Source: an uncultured Anaerolineae bacterium
GTDB taxonomy: Bacteria; Chloroflexota; Anaerolineae; Anaerolineales; Villigracilaceae
Length of the DNA: 6,516 nt
Assembly: GCA_903854805.1 (NCBI GenBank)
Contig: CAINXK010000635.1
Span: forward strand, 1-6,516
Direction of reading: 5' to 3'
Both the position numbers and the translations under genes were made by a program. Positions 6,442 to 6,516 of this stretch are shown here, one piece after another. Positions within the stretch are counted from its first letter, which is position 1, and each line of letters begins with the position of its first letter. The notes under the pieces are model-generated. The model was given only the letters and a program-made list of their open reading frames with translations. It ran no database searches and was not told the DNA's origin.

Positions 6442-6516
6442 TCAATCCAGGTGAGCCTTAACGCTTTCGGCAGCTGCCCTGGTCATTCCTTCCACTGCGG
6501 CCAGCTCATCGAGCGA
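6442..6516 (-). CDS. uvrC: C-terminal end of a helix-hairpin-helix protein, probably UvrC (partial)
   Basis: The last 24 codons and a TGA are present; the rest lies beyond the right edge. They read SLDELAAVEGMTRAAAES, then VKAHLD. This fits the second hairpin of an HhH DNA-binding domain and closely resembles how UvrC proteins end: (S)xxELaxVpGm, then AxxVxxxL. UvrC is the nuclease subunit of nucleotide excision repair. Other HhH proteins cannot be excluded from so short a piece. No clear terminator separates it from the small ORF 134 nt further on. Confidence 0.6.
   Translation of the reverse strand, partial: SLDELAAVEGMTRAAAESVKAHLD

Noticed and set aside
1..6516. CRISPR arrays, tRNAs, rRNAs, or a defence system
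   Set aside because: No regularly spaced repeats, no tRNA-like cloverleaf and no defence-type domains were seen on either strand.

Overview
The window is a stretch of a bacterial chromosome, most likely from the Chloroflexota (Anaerolineae-like). That assignment is an inference from protein style, neighbourhood and the MalF/MalG and GT39 types, not from a marker gene. All cellular genes are on the minus strand. Reading in transcription order from the right edge, they are: the last codons of a helix-hairpin-helix protein, probably UvrC (6442-6516); a 45-residue single-pass membrane protein of unknown function (6170-6307); a leader of about 210 nt with no gene; prfA, peptide chain release factor 1 (4883-5959); an intrinsic terminator (4850-4877); a 729-codon ORF joining a GT39-type membrane glycosyltransferase to a MalF-type ABC permease (2697-4886); a MalG-type permease (1856-2704); prmC, the release-factor glutamine methyltransferase (1039-1863); and tsaC/ywlC, threonylcarbamoyl-AMP synthase (373-996).

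The left end (1-350) is on the plus strand and is unrelated to the operon. It is the 3' end of a bacterial group II intron: the C-terminal part of the intron-encoded reverse transcriptase/maturase, then domains V and VI. Domain V carries the CGC triad typical of class C introns. The maturase reading frame has an amber codon where the family normally has Trp, so this copy is probably decayed. It also contains a perfect 17-bp palindrome with an AAAA loop. The intron ends about 23 bases from the tsaC stop codon and is convergent with it.

Functionally, prfA, prmC and tsaC form a translation set. RF1 terminates at UAA/UAG, PrmC methylates the glutamine of its GGQ motif, and TsaC makes the precursor of tRNA t6A37. 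What is unusual is that two ABC sugar-type permease genes lie between prfA and prmC. The first is fused in frame to a lipid-sugar-type glycosyltransferase, and no binding protein or ATPase gene is present. GT39-MalF overlaps malG by 8 nt and malG overlaps prmC by 8 nt, so the permeases and prmC look translationally coupled. The prfA terminator separates prfA from this group. The GT39-MalF fusion is the best candidate for something undescribed here.
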